Below are positions 26,501-37,300 of a stretch of 64,000 nt of DNA, one piece after another (the first letter of the stretch is position 1; every line of letters begins with the position of its first letter). A model generated the notes under the pieces. It saw only the letters and a list, made by a program, of their open reading frames with translations, was not told where the DNA came from and searched no databases. The stretch is from Hymenolepis diminuta. Its lineage: Eukaryota > Platyhelminthes > Cestoda > Cyclophyllidea > Hymenolepididae. A program made the position numbers and the translations under genes. The stretch lies in the NCBI GenBank assembly GCA_900708905.1, contig CAADRB010000001.1:2521831-2585830 (forward strand), written 5' to 3'.

Positions 26501-27975
26501 ATCGGATTAACAGGTATGTGGTTGAAGATGTGACTAATGAAGCAGCTGGTAATCGATGTTACTCCCCTCTTCCACACCAAGCTCATATTACTCCGATTAA
26601 TCTTGGTAGCCCTCCTTTCCTAGCCTCCCCCTATCGAAACCCTAATTCTCAGCAATTCACACAAGAGCGCATGTCTAGACAAATTTGTCGAGATCGCCTG
26701 ACAACTGATAGAGACCCTGAGGTACCGTTTTTGGGCATGGTATCAAAAAGTGAGACTTTTGAGCAGGAGTTGCAAAGACGGTTAGACAAGGAGATGCAAA
26801 GGGAGGGCAATGAGGAGGCTGTATGTGGACCACAATCTCTGACGTCTCGTCTCATTCCACCTGACCTGGTTTTTAGCCCTGCCTCCAGGCGTGTGTCAGC
26901 TGTGGATATAGGGGAAGAAGTTGTCGGAACATCTGTAATCAATATGTTAACAATCAATTCTCCTTCAAGGCAACTTTCTCGACAAAATTCAATATACTCA
27001 ATGGAAGAAGGGGTTCATCAACCTACTATCTCACCTCAAGGCAGTCTATGTTCAGAAAGAGGTGCTTTTCTTACTCCTGAATACAATTCCACTGCTCCCA
27101 TAGCAGATCCAACTAATCCTGAACCTAAAGAGTGGGTCAAACCTGCTAAATCTTTTGATCACTTTTCTAGGAGGAATTTTAGTGTTCATAGAGCTGCCTC
27201 GCATTCTCCTAGCCATCTTGCTGCCTATTCTCAAGAACATGCAGGAATTTCCCCTGTCCATCGGTCAGATACAGACTGTTATATGAGAACACCTCAGCAT
27301 AATATGCAAGGCAGACTGGGCAAAACAGATGGGACATCGAGTAGAACGCCAGAGTTTCTCTCACTGGATTCATCAATTAGTGATCCTCAACACCAAGAAG
27401 CTGAAATTTTGAAGGAGCATCGGCATTCCTACAATCCTGACGGGCAGCAATCTTTCAGTGGAAAGCAGCATTATCGTTCTGATTCTAGTGGCGAGAGTAA
27501 AAGAGCCCCCATTCTACTTAAATTCAAGCCTACTTCGTTGACAACAAGTGCTGACTGTTTGAAACAAAGAAGTGTCTTACCAGGGACTGACGTTTTAAGT
27601 GCAGGTCATCATAGAGTTCCTAATTATATTAATTCTCATACATATCGTGAAGCGACAAAGAGATTAGCTCAAAAAAAGAAGATGCAAAGAACGGGCAAAG
27701 ATATGCATCCTCGTAAAAGTCTTGAAGTTGAGTCCGCATTGTCATCCTCCCAATCCAGTTGTAAATCTCAAAACATGTATGCCAGATCAAAGTCCTCTGA
27801 AGTCGATATACGTAGCGGAGTATCACCGACCACGAAATGTGTGAGACGAGACTATACCATAGATGAGAAGACAGATGAGATATTTCAGGCATTTTTACAA
27901 CATGATCCTCTAATGGATGACATGACCACTCAACATCCGCCAAAAGGAAGGAAGAAAAGTTTGCAGCAAATATGA
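8030..27975 (+). CDS. Five-exon gene for an unrecognised large, mostly disordered protein (5' end not seen)
   Basis: Whole-gene entry. The join 8030-8559, 11585-11703, 12611-12717, 14760-15108, 25791-27975 gives one frame of 1,095 codons and a TGA stop. All four introns are GT...AG and their phases match at every junction (0, 2, 1, 2). Such agreement across four junctions, with open frames of 176 and 728 codons at the ends, is very unlikely by chance. No enzyme, kinase, channel or receptor domain is visible, and there is no convincing membrane segment or signal peptide. The N-terminal part (residues 1-60) looks helical. The rest is rich in Ser, Pro, Gln, Asn and charged residues. I infer a cytoplasmic scaffold or regulatory protein, or the tail of a larger one. 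Family and function are not recognised. The start is unresolved: the first block may be an internal exon, or translation may begin at ATG 8065, 8131 or 8182. Confidence 0.85.
8560..11584 (+). other. Intron 1 (3,025 bases, phase 0)
   Basis: Begins GTAAAG and ends gttcag. It is AT-rich with no open frame worth calling. A slightly GC-richer patch at about 10960-11220 may be an old repeat fragment. Confidence 0.75.
11585..11703 (+). CDS. Coding exon 2 of the visible gene
   Basis: 119 bases between acceptor ccggttcag|GAT and donor TCAGG|gtatgc. It enters in phase 0, matching exon 1, and leaves after two codon bases (GG), which exon 3 completes as GGA. It codes residues 177-215: an acidic start, then a basic helix-prone run (LLKQKRKLLRRQKIYDMEN). 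It was found by splice sites and phase, being too short to stand out as an open frame. A second acceptor-like site, ttttttgcag at 11541-11550, lies 34 bases upstream; using it after exon 1 would shift the frame. Confidence 0.75.
11704..12610 (+). other. Intron 2 (907 bases, phase 2)
   Basis: Begins GTATGC and ends ctttatag. No gene or clear repeat seen inside. Confidence 0.75.
12611..12717 (+). CDS. Coding exon 3 of the visible gene
   Basis: 107 bases between acceptor tactttatag|A and donor AGAACAG|gtaaac. The first A completes the split Gly codon of exon 2. The last G is completed by TC of exon 4 to give Val. It codes residues 217-251, acidic and Met/Glu-rich (NWSEEKMAMPEMESKPIED), then SQELFRS and a Pro-rich end. 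Both boundaries are consensus-like and the phases agree on each side. No domain was recognised. Confidence 0.75.
12983..13005. repeat. TA dinucleotide array in intron 3
   Basis: About eleven TA units, the longest dinucleotide run noticed in the window. Confidence 0.85.
13142..13157. repeat. TA dinucleotide array in intron 3, second
   Basis: Eight TA units followed by a short CATA run, about 140 bases after the first array. Confidence 0.8.
14760..15108 (+). CDS. Coding exon 4 of the visible gene
   Basis: 349 bases between a strong acceptor (tttattctttttag|TC) and a strong donor (AAACG|gtgagt). It enters in phase 1 and leaves in phase 2. It codes residues 253-367. A basic opening (HVKRLHARR) is followed by a Ser/Thr/Pro/Asn-rich linker, a charged helical piece (EVEDWEREGEARDINVHQQA), a Pro/Thr stretch, and a final acidic helix (EKQVRNWLESTSDEYDILLK). 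The GC content is visibly above that of the flanking introns. The final helix could be a short interaction module, which is inference. The donor joins the next exon only after 10.7 kb. Confidence 0.82.
15109..25790 (+). other. Intron 4 (10,682 bases, phase 2)
   Basis: Begins GTGAGT and ends cgtattttag. It is by far the largest intron. Short open frames at 18893-19141, 19317-19578 and 22894-23082 fall within chance expectation at this AT content. I see no nested gene, but alternative exons or an internal promoter cannot be excluded by eye. Confidence 0.7.
25791..27975 (+). CDS. Long last coding exon (residues 368-1095) with Cys cluster and C-terminal motif
   Basis: The acceptor cgtattttag|A supplies the base that completes the split Arg codon of exon 4 (CG+A), and the frame then stays open for 727 residues to TGA at 27973-27975. 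In order it shows: a ten-cysteine cluster (CC 534-535, CxCxC 552-556, CC 584-585, CCSC 599-602); an RRFS site (Ser489); a helix-prone charged stretch (689-710, LQRRLDKEMQREG); RRVS (Ser737) and RQLSRQNS (Ser764, Ser768); a long Ser/Pro/His/Gln-rich low-complexity tract; and DYTIDEKTDEIFQAFLQHDP at 1055-1074, just before a basic end. The overall look is intrinsically disordered with short linear motifs. ATG 25804 could start a shorter isoform, but nothing shows a promoter there. Family unknown. Confidence 0.9.
26287..26493 (+). other. Ten-cysteine cluster inside the last exon
   Basis: Ten cysteines fall in 69 residues (534-602) as CC, CxCxC, CC and CCSC, with nearby histidines (a CCH and a CSRH). 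The remaining 650-odd residues of this exon hold only a handful. The spacing matches no zinc-finger class I know. Metal binding, palmitoylation or disulphides are all possible; none is shown. Confidence 0.6.
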
Positions 27976-28132
27976 CAAGTTTAATTTAATTCCCTCTCCC
28001 GTTTATCCTGACCTGATTATTTTCGCAACGACCTTAGCCTTAAACTAACCGTTGCTGCTGTGCTCACTTGCTATATTCCACATCGTACTTAATTTTGTAA
28101 TGCAAATCAAATGCATATTGGCTATTATTAAA

Positions 28133-28151
28133 ATCTGCACTAAATGCAGAT
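28133..28151 (+). repeat. Perfect 7-bp hairpin in the 3' UTR
   Basis: ATCTGCA and its exact complement TGCAGAT flank a five-base loop (CTAAA). It starts right after the ATTAAA signal. Role unknown; a 7-bp stem can arise by chance. Confidence 0.4.
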
Positions 28152-28274
28152 CTTATGATATTTATATGCCTAAATGGTGTCCTGTAAATGTAGAAGAAAG
28201 GTAGCTTACGGTTCTAGTGAATTTGTTTGGAGTCTACCTAGGCTATCAGGCTTCCAACTTCTCCGTTTAACAGG

Positions 28275-28280
28275 AATAAA
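28275..28280 (+). terminator. Candidate polyadenylation signal AATAAA
   Basis: First canonical AATAAA downstream of the stop, about 300 bases into the presumed 3' UTR. ATTAAA at 28127-28132 is the weaker alternative. AATAAA is common in AT-rich DNA, so position is the main support. Confidence 0.4.
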
Positions 28281-28300
28281 CCTCTTTACAATACTTAATG

Positions 28301-31300
28301 CTAATAGGTGCAAAAGATAACCCACTTTTATCCAAATCAAAAAGCCTTTACGGTGAATGAAAAGCTAAATACATTGAACAGTGACAACCACAATGTTAGA
28401 TGAAAAGAAGTGAAAGAAAAATGGGAAAGAAAGAGAAACTAGAGACATAGGGATAAATATAATATTTATTGATGAGATATAATCAAGTAGCCTCTGTGAG
28501 GATACTGACAATTTTTAAACTCTAAGTGGGTCAAAGGTAGGAAATTTATAAATTAATTACGGAAAATAATCGGAACAAATGCGGCTGATTAAAAGTAGTA
28601 GACGGATGTACTTCTCTATAGGACTTTCAAAAGGAAACGAACTTTGACCTCTATAGCTGCACCTCAAATGCGATAGTAAGGCATCTTAGGTCCTTCGTTT
28701 GGGGAAGTGGTTAGTGGATATTAACGTAACCATGAACTGCCTCTCTAGCGAGAATATCCTGTCCTTCACTTAGCAAAACACTACAAATGTTTTGGACAAA
28801 TTTTCACTCAAAGGAAGTTTGCGCATGCAAAGGTATGGCCAAAGGAGTGCTGAGATGGACTAATGACAGAGAGACGGAATATACAAAAAATGTGCGGACA
28901 AATAAGACGAGAATTTTTGAGAGTCGATGATTAAAGGATTCTTAGTTTGGAAAGCCGTATAAAAGAAGTGAGGGATCATGAGAGTTCAAAGAAATAATGA
29001 ATAACTAAATACCAAGGTGTTTATCAATTCATCCTGACCGCCGACATTGCCTTAGAATAGACCTGAATCTAACTTGGCACCAGATACCTTATCTGTCATC
29101 CCCCTAACTTCACCGGTTTCCATCTGAGCTGTGATCGTCACTGTTAGGACCCTAATATGATATCGACATACGTAGTTCAAGGTCATAGAATTTATGCTCT
29201 GATTTCGGGCCGTCTTCCATCGTTTGCCATCCCTCTCAATTTGCAGGTGCATGCTGCACATGACGTCGTGACGGTTAGTCTTGGCTAAAATATAATCTAA
29301 CTGATGCTGGGTTAAACTTCACCCCTAAACTCTTTGAAGACACGATTCCCCACAGACTTCGTTCGTTAAACTGATTAAATGTCTTTTAGGTGTAAATTAT
29401 ATTGAAACGCCGACAATTATGTTGCGGTGGTACCCAAATGGCGTTGCTTAAATGGCGACTTTATTTACAACACATCCTGAGGTTGACCGAAATTTACTGA
29501 ATCTCATTAATTTTCAAGTTGATTCAATTATTAGTTATTTTAAATTATCTACAGGTTATGTACTTGCAGACGATGTCCCGATTCATTTAGAACTTTACTT
29601 TACCAAACTTAACATTATCAAATGATTTGAGCGTCAGTAGTGCAGAAGTTAAAACCCTTCCATAAGCAAAAGTGGGGAATTCACAGTGGACAAAACATTT
29701 ATTTTGTGAATGACAGATTAAGTGCTTAATTAGTAGTGTTCTTTAACAGACCTTGGAGAATCGTGACTGTATTTGGTTTCTAGGTTTGAAATAGCTTTAA
29801 TTTAGATCATGGCAATATGCGTCTTGAGACCAGGGACAATAAGCTGACTTTGGTGATGTTAATAAGCTGATAATTTCACATGAGTTAGATTTATCAAAAC
29901 GTGGTACTAAAGTAAGTTTCAAGAAGTTTGTGAAAATTAATCCTTCAAACTTGTACTAATGTTATGTCTGCGTCTATTTAGATGTAACTCTGTGGGTGCT
30001 TTTCGAGTGACCAGTAATAATCTTTGTGGGAGATATACGACCCAATAGAAGATATAAATTATAGTGATTAGTGGATCCATTCTTTCGTGATAATGTGTAC
30101 ATTTTTTTCGTAAATGAAATCATCATATGCACAAAACAAATCTTATAAGGTTAAGACACTTGATAAGATAAATATCCTATATCCATGGTCGTTAATAATT
30201 TGTTATAACCAATAAAAGTCGACAAAATTTGCACCACTTCTCAGTGGTGTGGTAAAACAATTAATCATACCCTTATACCTCGTATATATGATGCGGTTAT
30301 GGATATCCCATTAGCAATATCTAAGGTCTTACCTCAAAATAAAGCTACGGAACATCAATGGCAATTTTGCATACAGTCTAACAAAATGCAGCATGTTACA
30401 TGGACATTTAATCTCAGCTTCCTGCTACGTTTTGCTTATGGAACAATCATTTTTATGAAGTTCATGATAACGTTTCTATAACGTTTGAGGACCGAATCAT
30501 TATGGTGGCTTACGTTGTTAATATAACGATCTACTGAATCTAACTCGAATATATCCTTTCATCCAGTGAACTTAGGTAAAAAATCGTGATTAAAAAATAC
30601 TGAAAACTCTTTGATTTATGTAATGGGAAGGTATTCTGAAGTCGATCTGTTGAGGTATTCCGCCGCTCCTCTTGTGATTAGAATTAATCTTACACGGTTG
30701 GCCATACACGTAGCAAATCCAATGATGATTTGCTAGCTGACAGACTTCTTTGTCTAGTAGATGGATACTACGAGGATTATATGAAAGGAAGGTAGCTCCG
30801 AAAAAATACGAAAACATGTTTCCTGGATTTTTCCTACCCACAGCAAGACGATTAAAAGAAAGGATAAGTTTGAAGAACCTTAAATTAAAACATTAATACA
30901 TTTTATAATTCTGGGGCTCAAATTAAGTAGGTTTCTCCTGATTTCCTTACTCTCAATTCTTCTACAATCTAAAATTTCCTCTAAAACTGCAAACATACTC
31001 CTTTTTTGGAAATTTTGTGTTTCTGTGTATTTGGGCGCTTTTCCATGATGAAAGGTTGTTGTGTTTTTTTCTCTGTCATAGGAAATACATAAATTGATTA
31101 ATTATTTTCAAAAAATTTACCCCAATCGAAAACCTAAATTTCGCTCTTCCATTTCAGACTAGATAATGCGGCCTAGCCAAATATGTCTAGGTTTTCCTGA
31201 CGTAAAGTCACCAAGTAAAACTCCCGTGTACGTAATCGTCATCGCTCTACGGTGACATGTGTGGCTGACCAATATTTAATATGACTAGAGAATGTAATAT

Positions 31301-34300
31301 CAGAACTGGTTTTCAGAACAACCTCACTGGTGTTGCATAAAGATACAGGCTTTTCAAGTTTAATATACTAGGTAGTTGAAATTTAATTATATTTTAAGGT
31401 TTTATTAGGCCTTGGGATTCTGACCCTGTTATACTTTTGGCGTCATTAATTTAACCAGAAGGAAAAAAAGAGAGACGCAAATTAGTTGCATGCTCGCCAG
31501 TTAGGTCAAATAGTTTGAGGAAGACATGATTTTAAAAACCATGATTATGCACTGCGGCTTTGTCCTGCATGAAATATCAGTTATGATACCTACTAACTGA
31601 CATCAAGGCTATTTGTAGAACATTTACGGGATGAGAACTATTCGTTCAAGGTAAAGTATATGTTAAGGTTGTGATCTTATTAATGCCTAATATACAGATA
31701 AAGCAATTACATATAATTGGGTATAATGGTTATAAGATGCATAAAAGATGAAAAGAAGGATCACGACACCAAAACAATTACAAATTTTGTGAGGAAAAGG
31801 TCATTTTAACCCATGTTTACATAACCTCCACCACGAGCAACAGCAACAGCAACAGACCTGACTTGATTTAGGTAATGACCACATTGAGCTTACAGTTCGA
31901 CTTCCTCTTTAGTCCACTCTCACTTAATTTGTCTGCATTCAATTAGCGCATCCTGCATTTTTTGCGATCTTTATCGTTAAAAACTGGAAATATTTTTAAA
32001 AAAATAATAACGTCTTTCCAATAGATAACATAACTGAATTACGTAGTGTGGTTTGTTTCCAATACAGTATTGATTGACAGGGAAGATAACAGTTGTGTAA
32101 TTAATTCTACTTAGGAAGAAGCTACAAATCGTAGCTTTACGGGCTAACCCGTTTATAGTCGCTATTTTGTATAGTTTAATTTGTTCGCTTTCCTCTGTTC
32201 TCAACATGATTACTGTGGTGCAAATTAGTCAATACCTTTATTCTTGCAAAACGACATCATCCAATAATGTTTATATTAAAAATAAATTTACGTCTCCAAA
32301 TATATCAAACGAGGGTTTAAGAAAAATATAATAACGGCACATTTTTCAAAACCATATCTTTAAATTTCCCCTTCTTCTTTTATTTGTTATAAATATTGAA
32401 AACCTTTTTTATGAAAGGACGTAACAATTGGTTTGAATTCAGAAAAGCATAACCGAATGTCCATAGACCATGCTTTGAATTTGGATGAGTAATTCACATT
32501 TCCCAATCGGTCTGCAAGTCGTCCGATAATCTTATCGGCATGTGCCCACATGCTGCTCTTGGCATCTTGGATTTGACTTATCGCTAATTCAAAGGTGATC
32601 CCCCCTTTAGTCATCAGTTATAATCAAAATACTTTTTATCCATTAAAAAGTTAGGGTTAACTAAATAATGACTCGAAGTTAAAGCACTTCAGTATCTTAC
32701 CTGCAACTGTGTCGACTGTAGAGTGCAGCTCTACTACAGTATCTACCAAACTTTATATAAAAACTGGACTTAATACTAATACACAGAGATTGGGGCTTCT
32801 CTCAATTGGGTTTTGGATTAATGAGAAGTGGATTCTGACACCCAGATAAACCAGAAGGACTTGGCTTAAGAGATTAGAAGAGGATCCTTCAAGCCTAAGC
32901 TGATGTAGCACTGTTTACTGAATTTTATCAAAACTACAGATTTCTAGCGCATTTTAAAACGGAAAAACATATGTAACTCAAGCAACTAGGAATTATAAGG
33001 CTTAACATTAATCTCATATTTAGTTTAAATTATCATTTTTTCAAAACCTCCAATTACCTATACTTACCCTCAATATAAGCCATCCTCAACGTTATATCTG
33101 CGTTCATTCATTATATAATTGGATCAAGTAGCTTCCTCACGGATCGCTTTATGTTTTAACAACGCGCTATATCAGAATAAGCGAAGAATATGAAGAAATA
33201 AATGCAATATATGTTTGTAATTTAATTTCTTGCTGGCCAACATTAGATATTTTAAAATGTCGGACAGGCGGTACTTTACGCTTAACCTTTTTTCCTACAA
33301 ACTAGTTTAACTAAGCTGGAAAATCATCCTTCAATTAAGCATAAACATATATTTTAGCAGAGTTATATGTAAACCGCAAAAGTTTTCCCCTGATTTTATC
33401 AGTTCGTCGGCCGGAAAGGCATGGGCTTTGACATCCTTCAACTTCAACCATTTGACTTTTCTAAATTCTTTTAGTTTAAGTTAGTACTTCCTGTAAGCTC
33501 TGTAATGTTAACAATATCTCCGCTAATATTAAATTTGTTATTCTTGGTCATTGGAAGAAACTGCTTCACACATCATACAAGATTATTTACCCTTTCAAAC
33601 ATTGGAAGAATTAATAAATTGAGGTAGCATGACCAACCCTTCTTAATTAAAAAATCAGTAACGAAGAGCTGAACATCGTAGACAAGCATTGTTACGATCC
33701 AAGGACGAATCATGAACTTTGAATTTCGGAACATGAACTACCTATTTAGTAAATATTGTACAGCTCGAGTCCAAGAGTCAAATGAAGTAAGACTCTTTGA
33801 TATGGTGATGTTGCTCTCACTATCTTTTTGATCCCCACTCCTTAATCAATTATATGGCATTCTGTTCATCAATTTCAGTTGTTTCCCACAACTAAAAATT
33901 GTAAATTATTTTTATATTGCATTAAGAATAAACTCCCAAGGAAGTAGGAAATCAGATCATGAGATTTGATGGATTGGGCTAAATCTTCCAGGTATAGGTT
34001 GGTTAACCTGATAGATCTAGAAGTACGGAACTTTTTAATGTCCACCTTTATTTTCACATCTTGACTTCCCCTTTCCCAATTTTTGACTGTTTTATTGGTA
34101 TATGTACTTATTCAATAAATCTACAACACTTTAAGCAAATCGCTGCACCTAATACAAAGACAGCTGTATTTAACTGAGGCCTAATCCGAAAAAAGTAGGG
34201 AAGCAGTATAATTCGTTATGCCCAATGTGATTAATACATTCAACTCTAAGGTATATTTATGATTGCAAGTGGAAGAATTTTAGAGATTAAGTGACTAAAG

Positions 34301-37300
34301 TGGTGCACATCGTAGATGCGGAGTCAAAGACCATATCTGAACACCTTCACTTGAGATGGAATCGTATGTTCTGATCCTTAGGTTTCGTCTATAAGCATTG
34401 GTACTAGGAACACATAGAGATTCCTTGCAACTTCTTCGGCATTATAACATACATTAATACTTAATTCATAATTTTGAGTCTGATAAATAAAATTTCTTTT
34501 CATAAATATAAAATTAAAATAAAACCTGTTGTTTTGCCCAAAATAACATAAAGTTTAATTAATGAGTTTGAAATTTCTATCATACGATATGTACCGATGG
34601 CATGGTGGCACTACAACGTTTCTACCAAGTAAGAAATCATAAGGTCAACGCTCTTTGCTGCAAAATCACCAAGGAGAACGGCTAATAATGGGTTGGTAAA
34701 GTTAAGTTAAGCAGTGCTAGCACTTTCTTAAAGAGATTGGGGAAAACGTGATACGAAACCACTTAAATAGCGTTAGTTTAGAGTCTTTATTCACTGTTGG
34801 AAAGCGGAATACTAATATCATTGATTTCTGTGATAAAATATAATTTAAAGTAAGGAAGATTAATATGTTAAAAGGAAATTATGTATAGATACTAAAGATA
34901 TGTAATTGATCTTACTAAAAGCTAACTAAGGCGGAATGGAATTGGTACAGAATTGACAAAATGCTGCTTTTACTAGGACATAAGAACACCGCCAATGTCT
35001 ATTTTTTAACTGCTCAGCTGCCTACTTTTGTAAAATACAACTTCTCTATGCTTTAGTGATTCTAGGAGATCTGGTTCTGCTGCTATAATATATCCGCCAA
35101 TTAGGTATCACTAGATTTCTATTGACTTAGATAGGGGAAAGAGAACAAAGACCGAATGTGGAAAACTCAATTAACATTGTATTAGTCAAATGAGAGCATT
35201 TTAAAGGAATAAAAGTCGTTTTCATACTGTTGATGTTAGGATATCTAAAGTCTATTGGACTAATAACATAGTTAGCTCCAGATAACCGTCAAGCTGTCAG
35301 GAGTGATGTACGCTCTTGTCTTTATAAGGATGATGGGCAACTTAGAGACAATCAGTGAAAAATAATTGCTCCCGGATAAAACATAAATACTATTGGCATG
35401 ATCTTCGTCAGACTCCTATCAGAATGTTTTATTAAAAAATTAAATAGTTCCTTTATGTTGGACGATAGTGAATATGGCATGGTGATTGTGGATTGTTGCT
35501 ATGGTAAATTGGCCTACTTAGCAAGTTCGTGTATTTAATGTTTTAGTAAATTAATGAGGGCTTTTTTACCTTGCCAAATTACTGAACGGTGACAATTATA
35601 AATATTTGATTTGAAACTCAAAAGAAACAATACATTTAAGCCAAAAATAAAAGGGATCAAATTTTTATTTTCCGATAAAGAGGAATAAAATAGCTTACCA
35701 GCAAAGTTATCTGATGTTGAAAGTGGACCATTAAAGTGGGACGGCAAGAGCAAAATTGTTGAATTAGGAGAGGGAGGAGTAAAGAGGATTTCTGCAAAAG
35801 TTGGACTAGACTTTTTTTGTGGGGGAAACTATTAGCTATACTTGACTCTAATCAGTCAGATCTAATCAGGTCGAGTAAAAGTAAAATGAGAATCGTTCTA
35901 TCATTGCATTTAGATCACCTTTCTATTTATTCTATAATGAGAGGTCATTTCGCTACCGTTAACTGACTATATCTATCAGTAGCTTACCTTTGCGTAACGT
36001 AACATCATTGCGTGATTAGGTATCAAGTGCAGGAAAATCGAAAACGTGGAAGGTTTTGGGATACGACACGCTAATAAAGAGTCAAGTCGTGTTGCTTTCA
36101 GTTATGAAGGCGAGATTTACGTTAGCTGAAGGAAAATTAATGAATTATCATAGCACTCATATAGCCAACAATTTGCTTAGGCATAATACTTGGCCAATTC
36201 CTCAGCACTCGCTAGAACCCTTAAGGCACCATCTATGTCTTCATCAGTGCAGGGAGATCAACTGCAGATTAAAGGGGTCTGCATAACCACAAACAGTCTG
36301 AGTAATTTTTTCACTGACTTCGATGTTTTTTATAATTAAATCGGTCTAAAGTCTTACTTCACTACGCTATAAGTTATGATACTAATAGTTATAGGAAAAT
36401 TTACACTGCATAAACTAGTTGCAGTTATTCCAACGTATGTCAACATAGGAAAAAGTAGGGGAGGAATGAGGAGTCCTCATTAAGATAATCTGATTTCATC
36501 AGGCAATAAGTTCTTTTATATGATGTAGAGTGCTTGAGTGTACAAATGCATTTGGTTTAGATATTAGCCGCAGATAAATCCGAATATAAGGAACGCTTGA
36601 ATAATGGAAATAATTGGCCATTTCCATCAAGAGAATAGATAGATAGACACATTTTCCATTGTCTTGCAAGAGACAAACTCACTATTATTAATCTAAATGT
36701 TAAATCAAGCGGATTTAATCGTAAAATTTGCATACCTACATAAAATTCCGCAATATTTTCCCTTTCGTAGCTACAAATCTAAAAATTTTCTAAAAAGTGG
36801 TTGCTCATTTGGCGATTTTATTGTTTTTTCTGCCAAAATTGGGCGCTTTAAGAGAGCTCTGTTTGATGAATATGGAAACAAGAGCTTAGAACGTCCCTGT
36901 GCTTAGCGGGACCATGTGATACTAATTATTTCAAACCGATTTAGTTATTTTTAGCGTCTGTTTCCGCAGATAAACACGCGGGTAGATTATTTTTAGATTC
37001 TTCTAGAAAGAATTGAAATGATTTCAAAAAGATATATTTATATATATGTAAGCACGATAAAGGAAAAAAGCTGTCCAAATACTTCATGATAAGTCTAATG
37101 GTCAGGAAGACAAGTGAGTGCCTCTGAGATCATTAAAAACGTATTAGCGGAAAATCTCCATATCATTAAATACGTGGAAAAAGATTCTTATGGAAAGTGA
37201 AGATTTATCAGTTTCAGTTGACCCTGTCTACAACGCTATTTCTACTTTCTCAAAAATACTTTTCAATTTCCTTTTACTATATTCGGAAAATCAATATCTG

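Larger units (their letters stand above)
27976..28300 (+). other. Probable 3' UTR of the gene
   Basis: Follows the TGA stop. Two poly(A) signal candidates are present: ATTAAA at 28127-28132 and the canonical AATAAA at 28275-28280. The end is approximate; cleavage would be expected some 10-30 bases after the signal used. Confidence 0.5.

Noticed and set aside
26260..27943. Minus-strand open frames inside the last exon
   Set aside because: Shadows of the + strand coding exon. Codon pattern and continuity support the + strand only.
29052..29261. Minus-strand frame with TG.V...TD reminiscent of 6-pyruvoyl-tetrahydropterin synthase, or of a LINE endonuclease start
   Set aside because: Either reading needs several frameshifts and insertions, and the catalytic histidines are not in place. 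Too weak to name.
18893..30841. Resemblance between the open frames at 18893-19141 (+) and 30590-30841 (-), both with LLD..V....A.H.W
   Set aside because: About seven identities in fourteen residues. With dozens of short frames compared by eye this many matches is expected by chance, and the nucleotide match is only about 64% over 45 bases.
32387..32614. 75-codon minus-strand frame with ordinary-looking composition
   Set aside because: No recognisable motif, no splice partners found, and length within chance.
34600..34760. 5S rRNA-like fragment (AGTTAAGCA followed by a GATTGGGGA-type stretch)
   Set aside because: Only nine consecutive bases match and the rest needs gaps; one such match is expected by chance in a window this size.
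22894..36906. Shared FxxALFxExG tail in open frames at 22894-23082 (-) and 36697-36906 (+)
   Set aside because: Short match between two of many frames; the expected number of such hits by chance is above one. No extension on either side.
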